Assembly: GCF_012927125.1 (NCBI RefSeq)
Contig: NZ_JABBFZ010000002.1
Coordinates: 434,001 to 498,000, forward strand
DNA from: Paraburkholderia antibiotica
Lineage (GTDB): Bacteria; Pseudomonadota; Gammaproteobacteria; Burkholderiales; Burkholderiaceae
Length of the DNA stretch: 64,000 nt
Direction: 5' to 3'
The translations under genes and the position numbers were made by a program. Below the pieces are notes generated by a model, which was given only the letters and a program-made list of their open reading frames with translations, was not told the DNA's origin and ran no database searches. Below, piece by piece: positions 62,689-64,000 of this stretch (position 1 is its first letter; each line of letters begins with the position of its first letter).

Positions 62689-63695
62689 CGCTGGTGACGC
62701 CGTTCGGCGCGATACAGCGCGCGGCACAGCGCCTGCAACGGAAAGGCGCCGACCTGCGAAGCGGGTTCGAAAAAGCGCGCCGCCGACACCTGGTAGAAAT
62801 GTTCGAGCTGCGCGCGCAGCGGTTGCAGATGCGGCGCGCGCGCGAGCAGCGCCGGCAGCGAGCCCGCGTGCACGACCTGTCCGGCGGTTTCGTTGAGCGC
62901 GCGATGCAGGCAGAACCACGCATCGCTCGAGGCCGCCGCCTGCGGGTCCGGCACGCGCTGCATCTGCCGCCACGCGCGCGCGAACGGCAGTCGCGCCGAC
63001 TCGCGCCGGTTGCGCCACCCCCACCAGCCGGCCCAGCCCAGCAGCGTCGCGAGCAGCAGACCGAACGCCCACGCGATCTGCCGACGCAGACCGGCCGTCG
63101 GCAGCAACGGCGCCGCGCGGTCCGGCCGTAGCGACGTCAGATCGCCGGCGGCGAACGCGCTCGGCGGCGTCAGCGGTCCGATGCTCGCCGGCCATTCGGC
63201 GATCTGCAATTGGGTGCCGCTCGCCGAAATCAGCGTTATCGCGGGTAGCGCGATCTGCGTGAGCGTCTGCGGCGCGTTGACGACCTGATAGCCGATCACC
63301 ATCCACGTGCGGCCGTCGGTATCGGTTTCGAGCGACGCCGGCCGGCGTTCGAGCCACAGGCCGGTGCGGCCGATCGACGGCGGCTCGACCGCGCCGACGC
63401 TCCTGCCGTTCGCCTGCAGCAGCACGCGTTGCGTCAGCACGTCGCCGAGCACGTAGCCGAATGCGCGCGGCTCCTGCACCGTGGCGGGCACGCTGGTCGC
63501 CGCGTCGCTGCTGGTGCCGCCGGCCGCGCTCGCCGCATCAGCCGCTTCCGCCACGCCCACCATCCCCACGCCACACGCGAGACCGAGCAGCAGCGCGCCC
63601 AGCCGACGGGCCAATCTTTGCATGCGCGTCATACCCTTCACTCGCGCCCGAGCACCACGACGCACGAGGCCCTTCTTCCACCCGCGCGCGCTCAT
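62685..63695 (-). CDS. mxaA: MxaA, methanol dehydrogenase maturation protein
   Basis: A 336-residue protein with a long basic N-region and signal/anchor (LARRLGALLLGLACGVGMVG), a periplasmic domain starting around EPRAFGYVLGDVLTQRVLL, a central membrane helix (IAWAFGLLLATLLGWAGWWG), and a cytosolic tail (DAWFCLHRALNETAGQVVHA). The start at 63695 overlaps the mxaS stop (ATGA); internal ATGs near residues 22 and 25 are alternatives. Needed with C, K and L for active methanol dehydrogenase. Confidence 0.88.
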   Translation of the reverse strand: MSARGWKKGLVRRGARARVKGMTRMQRLARRLGALLLGLACGVGMVGVAEAADAASAAGGTSSDAATSVPATVQEPRAFGYVLGDVLTQRVLLQANGRSVGAVEPPSIGRTGLWLERRPASLETDTDGRTWMVIGYQVVNAPQTLTQIALPAITLISASGTQLQIAEWPASIGPLTPPSAFAAGDLTSLRPDRAAPLLPTAGLRRQIAWAFGLLLATLLGWAGWWGWRNRRESARLPFARAWRQMQRVPDPQAAASSDAWFCLHRALNETAGQVVHAGSLPALLARAPHLQPLRAQLEHFYQVSAARFFEPASQVGAFPLQALCRALYRAERRHQR

Positions 63696-64000
63696 GCCGT
63701 CATCTCCAGAAAGTAACGCGACAGCGCTTGCGGATCGAACGCGCCTTCAACGTAAAACGGCTCCATGCCGCGCGCGCCGAACACCGTCGCGAGTTCGGCG
63801 CGGCGTTGCACGACGCCCTCGCGCCAACGCTCGCGCATATCGCGGCTCAACCACAGCCGACGCTCCTCGCCGGACTCCGCATCGCTGACGGCCAGCAACG
63901 GCGCGCGACGCGGCGGCGCGATCTCCGCCTCGTCCCACACGACCATCGGCACCACACATGCGTGCACCAGCATGTCGAGCACCGGCGGCAACTGCGCGAG
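63692..64000 (-). CDS. mxaS: MxaS, DUF58-family protein (5' part outside window)
   Basis: The C-terminal 102 residues (LAQLPPVLDMLVHACVVPMV, then LWLSRDMRERWREGVVQRRA, FDPQALSRYFLEM) of the DUF58-type protein that precedes mxaA in mxa operons. The gene runs past the window end; mxaF, mxaJ, mxaG, mxaI and mxaR would be expected further on. It overlaps mxaA by four bases. Confidence 0.85.
   Translation of the reverse strand, partial: LAQLPPVLDMLVHACVVPMVVWDEAEIAPPRRAPLLAVSDAESGEERRLWLSRDMRERWREGVVQRRAELATVFGARGMEPFYVEGAFDPQALSRYFLEMTA

Overview
The window is GC-rich, densely packed DNA typical of a Paraburkholderia/Burkholderia-like betaproteobacterium. Supporting signs are an OmpC-type Burkholderia porin, DUF3597 and DUF3268 proteins, an acetoacetyl-CoA reductase, Burkholderia-type (LYN-motif) CdiA architecture and many aromatic-catabolic genes. 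No rRNA, tRNA, CRISPR array or intact insertion sequence was seen.

Layout. (1) 1-15.3 kb is carbon catabolism. It holds a LeuC-like dehydratase (cut by the window edge), a GntR regulator divergent from an isocitrate lyase/PEP-mutase (ICL/PEPM) family lyase, and a gallate/tannin set: secreted tannase, an aromatic-acid MFS importer, LigJ, LigK and a signal-less periplasmic-binding-like protein. A porin and a second GntR-MFS-ICL/PEPM cluster follow. (2) 15.4-24 kb holds DUF3597, a Na/Pi cotransporter, PhaB, an Sfp-type phosphopantetheinyl transferase and vanillate demethylase vanAB with a divergent MarR regulator. (3) 24.1-29.2 kb is a complete tricarballylate system (tcuR-A-B-C). (4) 29.3-42.7 kb is a sulfur region: a selenium-binding protein/methanethiol oxidase with a histidine-bearing membrane partner; an operon with two cystine-type binding proteins, a fused permease-ATPase, two flavin monooxygenases, a GNAT acetylase and an M14-type deacylase; and a divergent SsuACB-like sulfonate transporter. 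(5) 42.7-56.5 kb is a contact-dependent inhibition (CDI) island. A 2714-residue CdiA ends in a colicin E3-like rRNase domain, followed by its immunity gene and a chain of orphan toxin/immunity modules (an uncharacterised toxin with an Imm42-like partner, a PD-(D/E)XK-like toxin with a zinc-ribbon partner, EndoU with a MafI-like partner, one unrecognised pair and a truncated remnant). Between modules lie antisense SymE-type gene fragments and conserved hairpins. The distal end is a gap-free 726-bp copy of the cdiA core; no cdiB is present in the window. (6) 56.7-64 kb holds a DUF3268 protein, a DJ-1/isonitrile-hydratase protein divergent from a GlxA/AraC regulator, a secreted hypothetical, and mxaS-A-C-K-L for methanol dehydrogenase maturation, with every junction an ATGA overlap.

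How it fits together (inference). Vanillate demethylation, methanethiol oxidation and methanol oxidation all release formaldehyde, so C1 handling is a shared theme. Tannase, importer, LigJ and LigK form a path from plant galloyl esters to pyruvate and oxaloacetate, although the ring-cleaving dioxygenase is not here. The CDI island is the clearest accessory element and carries the most unusual structure in the window.
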